In this document: piece by piece, positions 35,095 through 49,387 of the stretch | How the letters are laid out: each line of letters starts with the position of its first letter | How positions within the stretch are numbered: the first letter of the stretch is position 1 | Origin: Anticarsia gemmatalis | Taxonomy: Eukaryota; Arthropoda; Insecta; Lepidoptera; Erebidae | Length of the DNA stretch: 64,000 bases | Reading direction: 5' to 3' | Assembly (NCBI RefSeq): GCF_050436995.1 | Contig: NC_134745.1 | Coordinates: 2,604,001-2,668,000, forward strand | The notes under the pieces: generated by a model | What the model was told of the DNA's origin: nothing | The model's database searches: none | Seen by the model: the letters and a program-made list of their open reading frames with translations, nothing else | Program-made: the position numbers and the translations under genes

Positions 35095-38000
35095 TAATAT
35101 ATATACTGATTGGTTCTGAGTATGGTGTGTCTGTTTGTTTTGTATGATAGATGGATTGATGGTCAAGGTTGTATTGGAGTTATATGGGTCATGTAGAAAA
35201 CAATACATTTAGGGTCATTGATGTTATATTCCAATAATTGGTGCAAAAATCTTCCATAGAAGACCACGGTATCGGAAGGTCTGACGGCATGGAATGACGC
35301 ATAATTTATAGATGTGTAACGGGAAATTTTCGTTTTCAATATGGCAAATATTTGTGTATTACATATTTATTTTTGTTTATCATATGAAAATGACAAACTC
35401 ATTCAAGTATAATTGTAGACGTTTTTCTATCGTACTATATAATATTAATACAACCGACGTTTTCAGAAAGAACTGACATAACCTTTATTCTGTTTTGCAT
35501 CATTATATTATAACTTATGGATAAAAATATCATCAACACATCGATGTTGGTAAAACAAAGTTTAGGATCATCCCAAAACTTCCAAAGCTCTTTTATGTTT
35601 TACAAAAACATTATTGACTCTTCCTGTTAATTATTAAACCTTTTTTTTAATGCAATTTATTTATGATAACACATAATTACGGGAAAACTTTTTAAGGCTT
35701 ACGTTTTAAGTCTCATATTTATAAGCTGTTTGTTTCCCAAAGAATAAATAAATGAAAATAACAAACTAATTTTAATTTGTCAGACATTTTGTTTTCGAAA
35801 TCTTTTGCTTTCTTGCAACAACATAATCACAAAAGCAACTATCACAAAGAACACGCAACTTGTATGTCTCCAAGAAATCTTAATTAAGAAAGACATGTTG
35901 CAAACCTCTTTTAAAGCAATGCTTTTCTAACGAGAACAAGTTTTATTACATTTTAAAATTAACTTACGTGCTTTTGTATTTAAAATATTTTAGTACAATA
36001 ATTAGCTATCAAAAATACGTATTATGAATTTGACTGTAGGGGTTAAATAAGAGTCTAACCATTGTTATGTAAGCTTATTTTTGTGCATATAAACACACGT
36101 GGATAACATAACTATTTTACTTTAAAACATGGTTTTCTAATGGGGATAGGCAGTAATAAAAAAAACATTTGCTTATATACAAATACTTGACCTGTTTGAA
36201 AGATACCGTCGAAAATAATTGATTGTGTGTTTTACTAGAGACTCAGATGAACAACAAACAAACAAATGAAAATTAAAAAGAAGAAAAACATGAAACAACA
36301 TGCGTACTTTGAAAACAATTACAAGTACGTATCTCATTGGCAATTCTGCCGAGCGCACGTGAAAGATTCATCTAAAGGCCGTTTATCCACATTATTCATA
36401 CATTTTTAGTATATCGTTACGCGCGATATCTTTGCGGTTCGCTGAACTTCACGTTTCGAAAACATTTATTCAGTAAAAGCCCCGTGTTTTTTATAGTCTC
36501 TATCATTTTAATTGGCTTAAAAGCTGGCGACAGAGTTATATTTTTATGAAAGAGCCGGTTATTACGCGTTCGCTGATAAAATTATATGTGGAAGTGATAA
36601 CGCTGTGATGGACGGTGGAGTGCGATGTGAGTAAAACGCTAACTACCCTCGACGATTATGTGTAATGGACCGCTGTTCTACGTACTAATTTGAATATTAT
36701 TTGTATGCTTTAATGTCTTTATTCAATTTAAATCACATTATGTTTCACGCATACTCAAGTTTTCAGTTAATTATGGATAGGAGAATCGTGATTCTTGAAA
36801 ATCTTTACAGGTGCTGTGAGTCGTTAGTCAAGATTTTCATGATGGAAATGTCGTCATTTTTAGAATCAAAGATACAGCGAACAATATAATATTTTACTAC
36901 ATACATAAAAAACAAAACATAACAAGTCATCCTAATAATTCGCACGTGTTCCTTTTTAACAGAAAATAATAATCACCTTTACCATTTCCAAAAAACCCGA
37001 CAAAAATCACGAACAAAGCGTTCAACGGAACGCAAATGAAAAACAAACTACGTACTCTTCATTAGGCGCAATAAAGGTGTGTGAATAAAAAATATACAGT
37101 GATGGTCGTTCCACAAAATGGCGGGTGTGCTGTTAGGCCGCATAATTGCCCCCTCTTGCCAATTAGCCCCTATAACGTCTTCGTGAAGGCTCAAAAAACA
37201 TTTTAGCGTTATCAGGGCGTCCAGCGGCAGTCCAACTTGTTTATGACGATATAACCGGATGAGTGTGATGTGTTGAATGTGGAAAACGGAGGGAATTTAT
37301 TATGAGTCCGGCATTTTGTTTCGAGTTGTGATTTGTAAGGGTATTAATGGAGCGATGGAGTATTGTCGTCATATGCTTACGTGGTCGTCGTGGAAGAATG
37401 TTATGCAACATTAGGGTCTTTTTTTTAAATGTTTGATTGTATTTAATGTTATTGTGTAGAAAGAAAGAGATTCTACCACTTAAAAATTCTCAGCAAAGAG
37501 GAATCAAAGTAACGTATTGAAAACGAAAAACGGTCGAAAAATGGACCAAAGGACATCTACTTATATTTTAAGTTCCTACGGAGAACTTTCGATAGAGAAT
37601 TTTGTTGGAAATTAATTTTGCACATTTCTACTTTAAGTAAGATTTTTAAGTTTCGAGTTTAAAACCAAATAGCAAAGCTTAAAAATTGAACATGAAATAC
37701 GTACTTGTTAAATAGTCTATCAGTTTAATTCAAACTTTATAACACTTTATGTAAGTACAAGGTAAACTTAATGCCGGACGGCATCCTCGCCCAGTCATCC
37801 ATTAGATGATGTTGTATTCATTCTTAATTAAACAACGAAAATAATAACTACAAAAATATAGTTTTGAACAAAAATTAAAAAACTGTAAAACCAATTGTAA
37901 ACGGGAAATCTGTATTTAAAGCCGAGGTTGTTCATGCGATTTGCATTTTTTGAATAAACGATATTCAGTATAAGCGAGCCGCTGATCGAGATCAAAACGG

Positions 38001-38502
38001 ATAATCTTTTGTTCGTTACGATTATTTTGTCTGATATCATTCGCTGACAATTTTATAAACGTTTTTGTGGAATGTCAAAACGAGAAATTTAAATTAAGGT
38101 GAAAGGAGAATGGGCAAAATAGTATGGAGCCTGGGCGATCCGCGGCCAAACTTTATTTTGGTATTTTTTAATGTAGTTTGGTCCTATAATTACTGTGTAG
38201 AAGTTTTATTGCCGCGACGCACTTATATGACGAATAAAATACATTTTTGTATTTGAGCACTTTTAATAGTATAAAACATATTTTGGCTTATATTCGGAGA
38301 TTAAATAAAAAGTACTATTTATATTATTGCATACAAATATAGACATTATTAATATTCGAACTATCATAACAAGTAAATATATAAATATCGTAAGAAGTAA
38401 ACATCTTGCTCTTCACATATTCACTGAGACGACTTATCTGTTGTTCATGATCTTCTTCTTATTAGAAGAAGCCTGTCTTGAATGCTCAGCTCAATAACGA
38501 GG
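35095..38502. other. Noncoding stretch with GC-richer islands
   Basis: No gene is recognised. Two islands stand out from AT-rich surroundings without looking repetitive: about 36360-36670 (several CG words, including 'ttacgcgcgatatctttgcg') and about 37080-37330 ('aaaatggcgggtgtgctgtt'). They could be regulatory elements of a long intron. Hydrophobic frames such as 36173-36358 and 37828-38040 (minus) are AT-driven. Confidence 0.4.
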
Positions 38503-38753
38503 CGTTCATAGCCAGTTGCGCTCACTGGTCGGTATACGATCTGTGGGTTAAGCAGCGTTGGCGCGGTCATTCTATAGATGGGTGACCGCATAGTGGTATT
38601 TGAACTGAGCGTCTCTGTGCTTCGGAGGGCACGTAAAATGTCGGTCCCGTTTGTTGTCAACTAAGATAACAGTCGTTAAGCCATGTTAAAGGCCTTTCGG
38701 GTGGCTTGAACAACTTTGACACTAGGTTAACCATATAATAGATAGATAGATAG
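38503..38753 (+). mobile_element. 5S-rRNA-derived SINE, copy 2, with ATAG tail
   Basis: The head again matches 5S rRNA: 'gatctgtgggttaagcagcg', 'ttggcgcggtcattctatag', 'atgggtgaccgc'. The body has 'aagataacagtcgttaag' and 'aaaggcctttcgggtggctt'. It ends in 'gacactaggttaacc' and a short (ATAG)n tail, the usual 3' tail of such SINEs. It is better preserved in the 5S part than the copy at 14795. The minus-strand frame at 38445-38660 is antisense to it and is not a gene. Confidence 0.9.
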
Positions 38754-41700
38754 CATACTAACTACGAGCTTACTTCACTTCACACATCATCATCATCTTC
38801 TGACAGATTAGTAAAATCGTCGAAAAAAGGCTGATCGCCGGTGATACGTTGGAATGCTGCTCTTTGTCTATTCATATTGTTACGGTTGTTGTTTATAAGA
38901 AGATGTAACGTTATTACACAACGTTCAATGCATTACAGATACGAAATAATCGTTATTATGTTCTATGAAATTCTATTATATTTACATGTAAATATATTGT
39001 TACCTAAAAGGATTGCAACGAAACGTTCTTAGTAAAAGTTGTTCCTAGTTATCATTACTTTAATTTGACACTACTTCCATTAATGGCCGCCGACCGCCCA
39101 GAAGTGCCCATTCTCCTTTAATAAGTATATTAGCAAAACTAATGTTTAAACGTACATATAAGCCTGTTTTATCAAAATAAAAGTTCCATATACAGTATGC
39201 TAATTCTATCTTTTTAAAAAAATAAAAATTATATACTATAATAGTAATATTCTTTTACAATTTACAATACTAAGTAGTAGTAATAAAAAAATAAATATGG
39301 ATTTCAGTTAGTTAAAAAAAGCTAAAGATAAAACATTTTTTAGTGAGATCCATAAATAGCAGCAAAACAGCTTATTAACTAGTTGAGAGCGAGGAAAAAA
39401 ATGTATTGAATCACAAAATAATGTGTCGATTTATTCATTTTCAATTCAATATAACCAAAGGGTTAAATTACAGATCGAATCAGCAAAGATCTTTGCGGTT
39501 GACATATCTCTTGATTTCCGCTACCAAAGGTCGTAAATGTTAAATTATTCATAATTTATAACGCCCAATTTAGTTAGTACAGATAACGTTTATACAAAGG
39601 GCACGTACCGTAGTTCTGAAGCATTAAATTAATTTTCAAAGCAATTCTCGAGTGTATATTGGCAATTAATTCGGTGTCCAGGAATTTTCAATTAGCGACT
39701 TGTGATTGTATTATTTGTTGTGTTCGTAGTTTTGATTTCTTCGGCTCGATTGTATGCTTAAGATTCTTGTTTTCATTGGTATGTTATTTCTTTTCTAAGA
39801 ACTTTTGGTACTGTGTTTGAAAAAGATTTTACTTGTCAGAGACACTATGTTTTTATGCCAGTTTTAGGTTCAGACGTTCCAACGGTGTTAACTAGATGGC
39901 AGTAGTCGTATCAATAGATATTGAGTTATTCAACATTTCTATGAGAGCTCATGCCGGGATTACCAACAAAGCTCACAATAGCAACAAATGCATTGTAACT
40001 TGGAATAGTTCCGGTCCGCCCGTATTGACGCCCAACGCGGGGCCGCTTTATTTACACCTACCCACAGTTACAAGCTTATTAGTTATTCTATCGTCGCGCT
40101 GAAAAGTCGAAACTTAAAGGCAGTGTCCATTATCAATTGTCCCGAGCCCTTACAAAATCGTTTGCGTCGGAAACAAAAGAGAAATTGGCGGACTCTGTAA
40201 ATATGCAGGACCATTCCGGAGATCACTAACAAGGGAGTACGGTTCATTTAACAACTCGACTCCGTACTCGCCGACGCATGACATGTGCCTGATTTCACAT
40301 GCCCTTTAGCAATACGCTTCTGGGTCACGTGATCCCCTTTAAAAACAAATTACTTATACAAATATACCCATACTTAAGACTTCCCTCAGACATGTTCAGA
40401 ATGCAGATTTACTAAGGCCCATAAAATTTCCTTTTTGTCAGCAGAATTAGATGTCGTTGCGGAATATAGCAGGCTCGAGGTAGCATTTGGGCCCAATAGC
40501 CCGGGAAATGGCTGGTCGGCCTCTGGCTAACACGACCCAAATTAGGTCAAGACGCGGCGGCGCGTCGCACGCTTTTACAGAATTATGCCGAATTTGATTC
40601 GATTTTTCTCCTCCCCGGCAATTGAATTGTCTGGACATCGATTGAATTTCAAGTTGAAAAATTCCAACTGCTAATTAGATTCGACTACTAGATATTCAGA
40701 AATAACATTAAAAGATACGGCATCGCAATAAAATATTATTAAGAGCGTCGTTAAAGGATAAAATTCTATTTGGAAAGCCGTCTCCCGAGAACGCCGGCCG
40801 ACCGGAAAAATAATTTATTCTTCGCTCAGTGGAGAAAATTAAAATTGAAGTATTCCTTCTCTTTTACCTTTTACGGAATGTAATTTTTGTTTATAATGAT
40901 TTCGTGTACATCGATATCTTTTGTAATACGTTTTAAAGGAACGAGATTTGTGTTATTATTGCATTGCTTTGATAGGATTTTGTAATATCACGGCTATTTT
41001 TCCGTATCAAATTGTTACACCAGCATTTTCCTTCTGTAACAGTATCTGTAGATAGCTATTTTGTCGGGAGGCTGCGACTCTTTGTTATATTATTTACGGG
41101 TATAAGTGCCAAGTTGGAAGCATGTACTTAATATATTTTTGCATCAAGCCTTTCTTACTCGCTTGCCATTTTACTTTAGCACAGTTGCTTATTAAATCAT
41201 AACAGTTGACACAAAGTTGATCACCAAACACTTAGGGCTGCATTTAAGTACGAGAAGGTTTTGTTATAACCAAAATGTTCTTTTTTCTTCGAGCAAGTTA
41301 GTAGGTATCTAACATTTTTATCGCAAAACCCGTTGCTGATGAAGCGCGATTTATTTAAGGAAATGAACAGAATATCCTTGGATTACGTTTTCGTTTCCTT
41401 ATAAACGATTTTGTCTTTTACAGTGTAGGCAGTACCTGAACCGGTTTATTAATTCAGTTGAGAGGAAACAACATTGCGCGGAATTTTTTCATGACTGAGA
41501 TACGAATATGTATTTTGTACTCGTATATTTGTTGTGCTTGGTTCTTTCACTCAGTTTTATTTTTATTGCGAAGACATTTCTTCACATGTTTTTATCTGTT
41601 AAAGAATAATATCTATTATTTATGGAATATCCTGTAGACGCAAAGGAAGAATGTGTTCGAAGTAAGTTTTAGATGTCATCGTAGCAACAATTATATCTTA

Positions 41701-44700
41701 TTTGAATAACAGTCAGATTTTAATAATAAAGTGCGTAGTAGTTATGAATTACATTTAAATTCTTTTGAACATTATAGCTCTAATTTTAAATCTTATATTT
41801 TTTTTTAATCTTAAATTCGATATTAGGAAAGAGTTTCTAAACTTCGACTTAGCAACGGGGAATTGACAAAAAAAAAATTCAATCATCTATGTTAAAGTTA
41901 TTGCTACCTACTCAATAGTTGGCACGGTAGCATAAGGAAATACCTCCTCGAAAGCAGCCAAAAGAGTGGTAAACACTGCCTACTTCAAGCCAAAACAAGA
42001 ACCGAACCTATTCTAATGTTATGATCAGAATATCCATCCCATGTAATGTTTTGAACATCGGAAAAATATTTGTGCAATCGAGTGCTATTATAAATCGTGC
42101 TCATTCATACACAGGACTTGGAAATGCTCCAGATGCGGCTGAAATATTATTTTACCAAAACTAGCCTTTCTAAAAAAATATATGGAAATGTACTTTTGAA
42201 TACGTGGGTTTGCGAAGCCGTTGAGTGTTTTGGCACTTACGTGTGTAAAGCTTATTTTATTGGTCTGCAGTAATGCTAATCATAATTTAATTTAAGTAGT
42301 GGTTACATTTTAGTTAGAAAATTCAACAATTGCAATAATATTATGGTTTGGATTTGCAAATATTGTTTAAAAGGCAATGATCATTGGTAGTCTTAATTTT
42401 TTGAATAGTGTAACAAAAACAGCACATGCGAGAAGTCATACTTGAAAATCATTATGAAACCCCGGGCAAATATTAAAAATAAATAAATCAGTGAATTTCA
42501 CCCTATTTTGATGACTATTATGTTATTGTACAAAGTTATTCTTAGTCAAAGATTTTATATTTTTTATTTACAATATAATAGTTCCGAAAGTAGAAACTTC
42601 TACAGCAATTCTTCGACCGCTGAACATAAAAACCAAACAAAACAGTCCGTTGAAATCGCAACGTTCCGTTTCACAGATGAGGTTTTCAGATAGGTAATTA
42701 ATTGATATTTGTACAGAGTAATGAATTCATGTATTAATTCATCTCTGAGTTATGTTTGTGACTCAATCTGAATGTACGTTATATTTATTTTCTCATGTAA
42801 ATAAGGAAAGTACACAGTTAGTGTTATTGTGTAAGCAACACTCACGGCTTCTACCCGCGTGATAACAATTTACAAAACTCGTGCTAGTCTCATTTAATAT
42901 TTGCTAAATATAATGTTGTATACGTTTTTAAAAGAAAATATAACTGTTTTAATTCTTGTTTTGTCTAAATTTAGTTTCAGTATGTCTTATGTTTCAATAA
43001 ACGAAGTCATTTTTTTTTAGAATCTCAGTAATCTTTTATGTAGGTGTTATGTATCGATATTTTTGATTCTTATATACTTAGTTATTATGAGAAATAAGAA
43101 AGTTTTGTAGGCTATTAGAAAAAATATCTGTTACATTACTATATTTTTTAGAGTTCAAAAGATAAAAGACCATTTAATTTCAAGGAACACTCAGAATCAG
43201 ATATATTTTCCACCATTTCATAAAAAGTATTTTGATAAAGTATCTGTACTCTAAATCAAAACAAGTTTAAAATATAAAGTTAAAAAAAACGTAGCGATTG
43301 TTTCCAAGTTACAATGTTGCAGGACACGCGGTGCCTAGCGTTTTTGATTTATGGCTAAAAGATTGCATCATAAATCACTGTACACAATATACAGTGGCTG
43401 ACAGCCGCCGGAAAAATTATACAAGAATATAACATTTGAAAATTAAACGTTTTTAGAACAGACGGCTGAATCGCGTTATTAATTACTAGATAGATTTTGA
43501 ATGCAAAGATTTAAAAAACGCTGATCGTTATATGACTTTTCAAAAATATTTTGCAACGTTTATATGAAATTGTTATATTTATGTTTATATGATATGCTAA
43601 TGGTTCGCTTTTCTTCGAGAATACATAAATTGATAGTAAGTGATTTCAAATAAGAATTTCTTACTTCTTTCTACTTACTTTTATTGGTTGTTCTCATACT
43701 GGTATTAGTAGCATGCTTCACTATATGCTACACAAAAAACCTGTCTATTAAATTATATTTCGCTCCCTGTTTTGGCAAGTTTGATAAATCCTGTAATGCC
43801 AAAACTTAAACTTCTGATTATGTCAAAAAATAATAGTTGATACCTTGCATATACTTATCTTGTTCATCTGAATATTTCAAGGTCAAATCCAAAGAACCCG
43901 TGAATCTCAGGGCGTCCCCTTAAATAATATTTCCATTAACTTCCGCATTATAATTTCCTATCAAAATTCATAGCAAAGGGAAGCTTAATTAAAAATCACT
44001 GATGTAATTATTCATGTTAAACGTTGAATAATTAAGTGCACCCCTAATTAAAGGAAGACGAAATTGAAAACTATAATAAAGTCAGCCATGTTTTATTTTG
44101 TAAGAGGCACTGCAGACTAGCTACTTTTAGCATCGGCGATTTAGCGATGCTGCATCGCGTTTTGGCGACTACCTGCGTTCGGTCGCGCGTTTTCGCGTTC
44201 ACTGCTCTTCGGATGCTGTCAAACCGTTGCGACCGGCCTTGTCTGCTAGTATGCTGGATGTAGCGATCGGTTGCTGTATCTAGTTTCCAAAAGCAATTAA
44301 TTGCCGCGTTAGGTGTTTTTAAGTGCACGAGGGAGTAATGCTAGTCGCTTCATCAACTTTCTAAAAGAAACAATCGTTGATGCTAGCTCTAGCTAGTCTG
44401 TGGTCTCTCTAAGCAGGCCGCAGTTTATAAAGCGGTCGAAGTAACTTCACTTTGTGATTACTTAGCCGGCTATCTTTTGTAGTTCATACTTGCTCACTTC
44501 GTTTACTCTCAGATTCTTGTAAAAAAACTAGGTAGGTATGTTGAATAATATAGTAAATTGCTTTTTTAGATATTTTTGGCTTCGAGGTGTGAGTTACAGT
44601 AACGCCTTTAGAATTTTAGCTTCAATCTTAAAATTAAACTATTAGTCTTAACGTCCGGCAAAGCTGTTTTAAAAGGTTAGTAGAAAACTCATGAATGAAA

Positions 44701-46289
44701 CAAAAAGTCACTCATATATATATAAATTAAACATTAATCAAATAATAATTACTCGGTTTTTTTTTCTACTAACAGAAACATACATCTTCATCCGGTAATC
44801 GAATACATAACCATCGACAATAACTTTACTTTCGGCTCAATCAGAAACAATTTAATCACCTCCATCATCACAATGAGCCAATTAATTACAATATTATTCC
44901 TAATTATATCAATTATTGGCATAAATCATGTCGTTGTAACACTCGTAACGTCGATCTGTCATATTCAATGCTCGATACTTGGTAATGTCAACTATTTGAC
45001 ATGCAGTATTAATTACTGCTTAGGCAGGCACAGGCCTTAGACATGACTTGGAGACATAATTGTCACATATAGACTAATTTGTCTTCTAGAAAATATGAGA
45101 CAATATTGTCTTAAGACGTTTTGTTAGTGCGTGCATTTTTGAAGCAATTGTGTATTTTTAAACAGTTAAAAATCAAAATTAAATACAAAATATGCTTACC
45201 TTCGTAAACTTTTTACAAAAGTAGTTAAAGTAGTTAGTCATGTGATTTTCGGTTGGTACCATTTTAAAAAAGCTGGTAGCTGTTTTTTGAACTTAAGGCT
45301 TTCTCTTTTTACTGTCAATATATTTTTTAAGAATTTAATATTATTTCAATATGTGGTGTTGAGAAAATTAATAACAAATTAATAGTAAGTCTTGACTAGT
45401 TTGTGCTCAGCCTTTATGTGACAGATTTGATGCGACTGAATTTACATAATGTATGTAATAGACAGTTTGTTGAGTGATATCGATTCGATAGATTCTGATT
45501 CTGATTGATATTGAATATAATTGTTTAGAAGTAAGACGATCGTTTTATCAAAAACATCAAAAAATGGGAGATCATTTGATCAAGGAATATTCAAGATCAA
45601 AGTGTATTTGGTTTAATTATACTGATAGGTGTCATTCGATGCAAATTTTATTTGTATTCTTGAAACTCTTTTTACGACTTGATCTTGACATCTGCAGTTC
45701 CAAGAGACATAAAATAGCACATTGAGACATCGAACATCGAAGATTTCTTTTATCAGAGCGGATTCTAAATTACAAATCCAAAGCGCATTGAATTAGGCGG
45801 AATGAGGCGGAGGGCTGATACTCTAAGATATAACCTAATACCTATTAAAGGCCGTCTCGTGCCGCGACCATCTCCATTGGGATTTTGAAGCTTAAGTGAA
45901 ACGAATTTGACAGAGTAAAAAAGTCTTCAATTTTATCACGTAATTGTAAGATTGGGCGCAGGCAGTTCGCGCGGAAAATTTCGGATTTAAGGACCCATTT
46001 TTATGTGTATACCGTGTATTTGATTTTTCTAATGGCGGTCCCAAAGGTGATTGTAGAAACAGCGGAAACCAATTTGTTTTATCGACTTTTTAAGAACAAA
46101 AATGTTCTGTAAAGTCAGCCTGATATTGTGTGTCAAAGGACTGGAGCCTGAAAATAAACTGCTGGAAGTTTGGCACGTTTACTGGGATATTCGGTAACCG
46201 TACGAGAAGGGATTTCAACCCATTATGGCAAGCGAACTATTTCTAAAATATATCGTGTACGGCATGAAATGGCTATCGAAAAAAGACAA
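38754..46289. other. Long noncoding stretch, one marked GC-rich island
   Basis: No gene is recognised. The island at about 39890-40640 is GC-richer, non-repetitive and contains ATTA/TAAT homeodomain-type words at its edges. Frames within it (39896-40102 plus, 40447-40638 minus) show no known domain. The remainder, including 44071-44328 (minus), is treated as noncoding. No RNA gene was found. Confidence 0.4.
39890..40640. promoter_or_regulatory. GC-richer non-repeat island, candidate regulatory DNA
   Basis: About 750 bp with visibly higher GC than the neighbouring AT-rich DNA, no internal repeats and no recognisable exon. It includes 'ggtcaagacgcggcggcgcg' near 40540 and, at 40029-40044, the word CGCCCAACGCGGGGCC that recurs in variant form at 49465 and 61615. 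Long developmental-gene introns often contain such islands as enhancers; that role is inferred. Confidence 0.25.
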
Positions 46290-46450
46290 TATCACCCATT
46301 ACTGTGCCACTACTGGGCACGGATCGTTCAGGAATGTAAGAAGTTCTTGACCTTGATTCCACCACACTGACCAAGTGAGGGTTGGGGACTGTGCATTCCT
46401 TTAAAGAACTCTCAGGCATGCCAAATTTTCTCACGACAATATTTTGTACG
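46290..46450 (+). repeat. Lepidopteran interspersed repeat, second copy
   Basis: Has the same block order as 17820-18055: 'cactactgggcacggatc', 'ttccaccacactgaccaagt', 'gagggttggggactgtgcat', 'ctcaggcatgccaaat', 'ttctcacgacaatattttgt'. It is diverged and without coding capacity. The overlapping frames at 46170-46370 (plus) and 46273-46458 (minus) come from it. Confidence 0.65.
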
Positions 46451-46924
46451 ACTGTCATTATTTTCGTTCACAGCTTTAATAGTCAAGTAATCACCTTTTG
46501 GAATACAAAAGTAGTACGGAATTCTACGAAGACTTAAGCTAATATTATGAAAATATAACACAATAGCTCTTGTCGTTTGTAGTATGCAACTTCAGGGGTG
46601 CGCGATCGATATCGCTACGCACATAGATTTCATGGTAGGGAAAAACCTGACAATCATGGCGAGCCCGTGGCTACTAATTTTGTGAAACATTGAACACGGA
46701 GCACGAACATTGGTAAAAAATCTTTTTGCATGTTATGAGAATGTAACGCCGCGTGTGCAGTATGTTTTTTTGCTTCAAAACCGTTAGGTTTTTGGCGAGG
46801 TATTGATGACATACAGACAGAAAATATTACTAAGCGTGAAAATTTATTTGTAGGTCGTACAAAGCCATAGGGGTCGAATATTCACTGATATATTATCAGT
46901 GACATACACACATATTATGATAAT

Positions 46925-47100
46925 ACTAGCGGACCCGACAGACGTTGTCCTGTCTACACGTCAAAAAAAACATTGTCCAGCGGACAAAATTTTGAATCTA
47001 AGCCATTCTCAGATCCCCACACAAAAAAAATCATCAAAATCGGTCCAGTCGTTTAAGAGAAGTTCAGTGACATACACACTTACAGAAGAATTATATATAC
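46925..47100 (-). mobile_element. Helitron-like fragment, second family
   Basis: On the minus strand it ends GTCGGGTCCGCTAG|TAT, again a CTRR-type end. The start is near TATATATAATTCTTCTGTAA. Inside are 'aaaatcggtccagtcgttta' and 'cagtgacatacacac' on the plus strand, common words in lepidopteran repeats. The plus-strand frame at 46899-47174 is read from it and is not a gene. Confidence 0.5.
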
Positions 47101-48309
47101 AACGTGTAACGGAAACAACGCACATCCTCAGACACCCCAACAAGAAAATCCTTTTTCATTCACAATTAATTTGATTATTGTAGATATTGTTTATGGAACA
47201 TATTGTTTTTAAAATATCCCGCAAATTCTATGGTCACAATAAACCTACGCACTCACGCACAGGCGCACACGAGCAGCGCTGGCGTACCTACCTAGGTATG
47301 TACCTAAACATGACTTAAACGTGATTTATGAAGACAATGTCTACAATTTACTAACTTTCAAGTATTTCTAAACAAAAAAAAAAATTTTTGGAAAGAAGTG
47401 GGATGGATTCAGCTACCGCTTCTGAACTAACTAATTTCAGGATGTGCGTTAATTATGTTACAGGTTGTATAAAATAAAGATTTACGCCTTGTTCCCATGG
47501 GAATGATACAAAGTAGAAACTAAAGAACGCAACTTCATACGACTTCCATAAACGTTTTTCGCATACATTCCTCTTCATTCATCTTGTCTTACTAACGTGA
47601 CTGCAAACAACCTTTCGTAATATAGCATTATAATTATTCCAATCCAAAAGTACGTTGCTAAAGTCTTGTAAAACCTTCTCAATTTGAATATTCAAATCAA
47701 ACATTTGCCCAAATTATTTCTAAAATAAAAATTGGGGTATTTAAGCTTTTTAATTACTCCGCTCCTTTGTAAAAAACTTGATTGAAGTGAAACCAGCCAG
47801 TACCTGAAACAAAACAGAATTTCAAAATTAGTTAAATTGAAATTGAAAATGATACAAACACAATTTAGATGCTTAAAAGCTTTTACTAAAATTATATTTT
47901 AGAGATCTATTTCACTGTTTTTAGATGAATTATGTTAGTTGCTGATATTCAGTTTTATTCGCGCGTAGTTTTATGTATAGTTATAAATTACTTTATTTAT
48001 ATTATGCATCAATAAATAGCAAACAAAAGCGGTTCTAAAGAATGACGCTCTTAGTGTTCAAACTAAAATGAATTCTCTCACACACGTTATTTACCGACAT
48101 CAAAGACATCGAAGAAAACTATTCTTTATAAAAACATATTTTCAACCTTCATAGTAAGTGAAAGGTATTTCAAAAGCATGCTTCCATGAAGTTATTCAGG
48201 TATTCAAGTCTCAATTTTAACAGAATGTTATACTAAAACATTTATAGAGCTAAGAAGCCTCTCCGAACACGCCATCAAAACTTTTCAAATACCAACTTAA
48301 ACCGATAAT

Positions 48310-48560
48310 GTTCCCAGCTACTTTTTCTACAATTACAAAAACGACTGCCTAATCCCGTAGGCATTAAAGAAATAGATGTACGTCATAACTGTCAAGCTGG
48401 AGTGGCGCACCAGGAGAAACAAATTACGCCTAATGAGAATAATCCCGGGCCCATTGCGTTAAACGAGGTAGAAAAGGCCAGAGCTATGTTAGAGCGAGAC
48501 GGAATGAATCTTGTCTCAGCAATGACAATTATTCTTTAGGTGCATATAATTGAATGCGAA
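48310..48560 (+). other. GC-richer island with an open frame lacking a start
   Basis: A frame open from about 48310 to a TAG near 48540 reads, in part, QAGVAHQEKQITPNENNPGP then IALNEVEKARAMLERDGMNL. Its composition is more protein-like than the surroundings. I recognise no domain, and no convincing donor follows. It could be an internal exon, a conserved noncoding element or chance. Low confidence. Confidence 0.2.
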
Positions 48561-49387
48561 GCTCTGAGTTAATTTGTGCGAATGCAAATGAAATATTGTT
48601 GGTTGTTTGTCTTGAGGGATTAAAGGATTTGGTTCAAGGTAAACGATTGTTCCGCTGATGAAGAAGTTGGTAGCACTTCAGTTTACTTGTACACTATTAT
48701 AAACGTAAATAATATCGTTCGTTCATTGGCGTGACCTTAAAATGCACTGTCTATTTATTTAATCATGAGACACGAGACAATTCATACAAACATGAATATT
48801 TTTGTAAATTATGTATGCGTGAATAGTTCAAAATTTATTTAAACTGGATATCCAATATTAATCAAAGATATGATTTATTACTTTTGCTACGATTTTACCA
48901 AAGAATATGAATAAACGGTGATATGAAAACAAAAGGTGTGAAAAAGAAAAACTTAGGTTGCGTTCTGAAATCCCATGAGAAAACGACGGTAGCGTGTAAT
49001 AGGGTAGCGGGCAAGTTAAAAAGTTGCCAAGTGAAAATACGTTTGTGTCGTCAAGGTTCCATATAATTTTGGAAATATTTTGCCTCTTAGGACGTTGAAA
49101 ACACATAGTGCACATAATAAGTGATCCGGTACAATGATATTTCAGATACGTGCAGCTGAATGTATATAAAAATTGTTATTGGAGCTCAAGTTGAAGAAGG
49201 AATAAAACAATTCATAAACGAATAACAAACACCCAGAAATATTATTGTCCTCTACACGTCACTAAAAATATTAACGTTTTGCTCAACGAATCTAAATAAA
49301 ACTTTGAACAGTTTGTAAGTATACTGTACCCTAAAAACGAAATTCTTAAAAATACAAAGTCGACGAAAACTTGCGTGTTTAACTTAC

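Noticed and set aside
36173..36358. Hydrophobic minus-strand frame as the missing syndecan signal-peptide exon
   Set aside because: It can end in phase 0 at GTAAAACAC, but that donor is weak and the hydrophobic run is explained by T-rich DNA.
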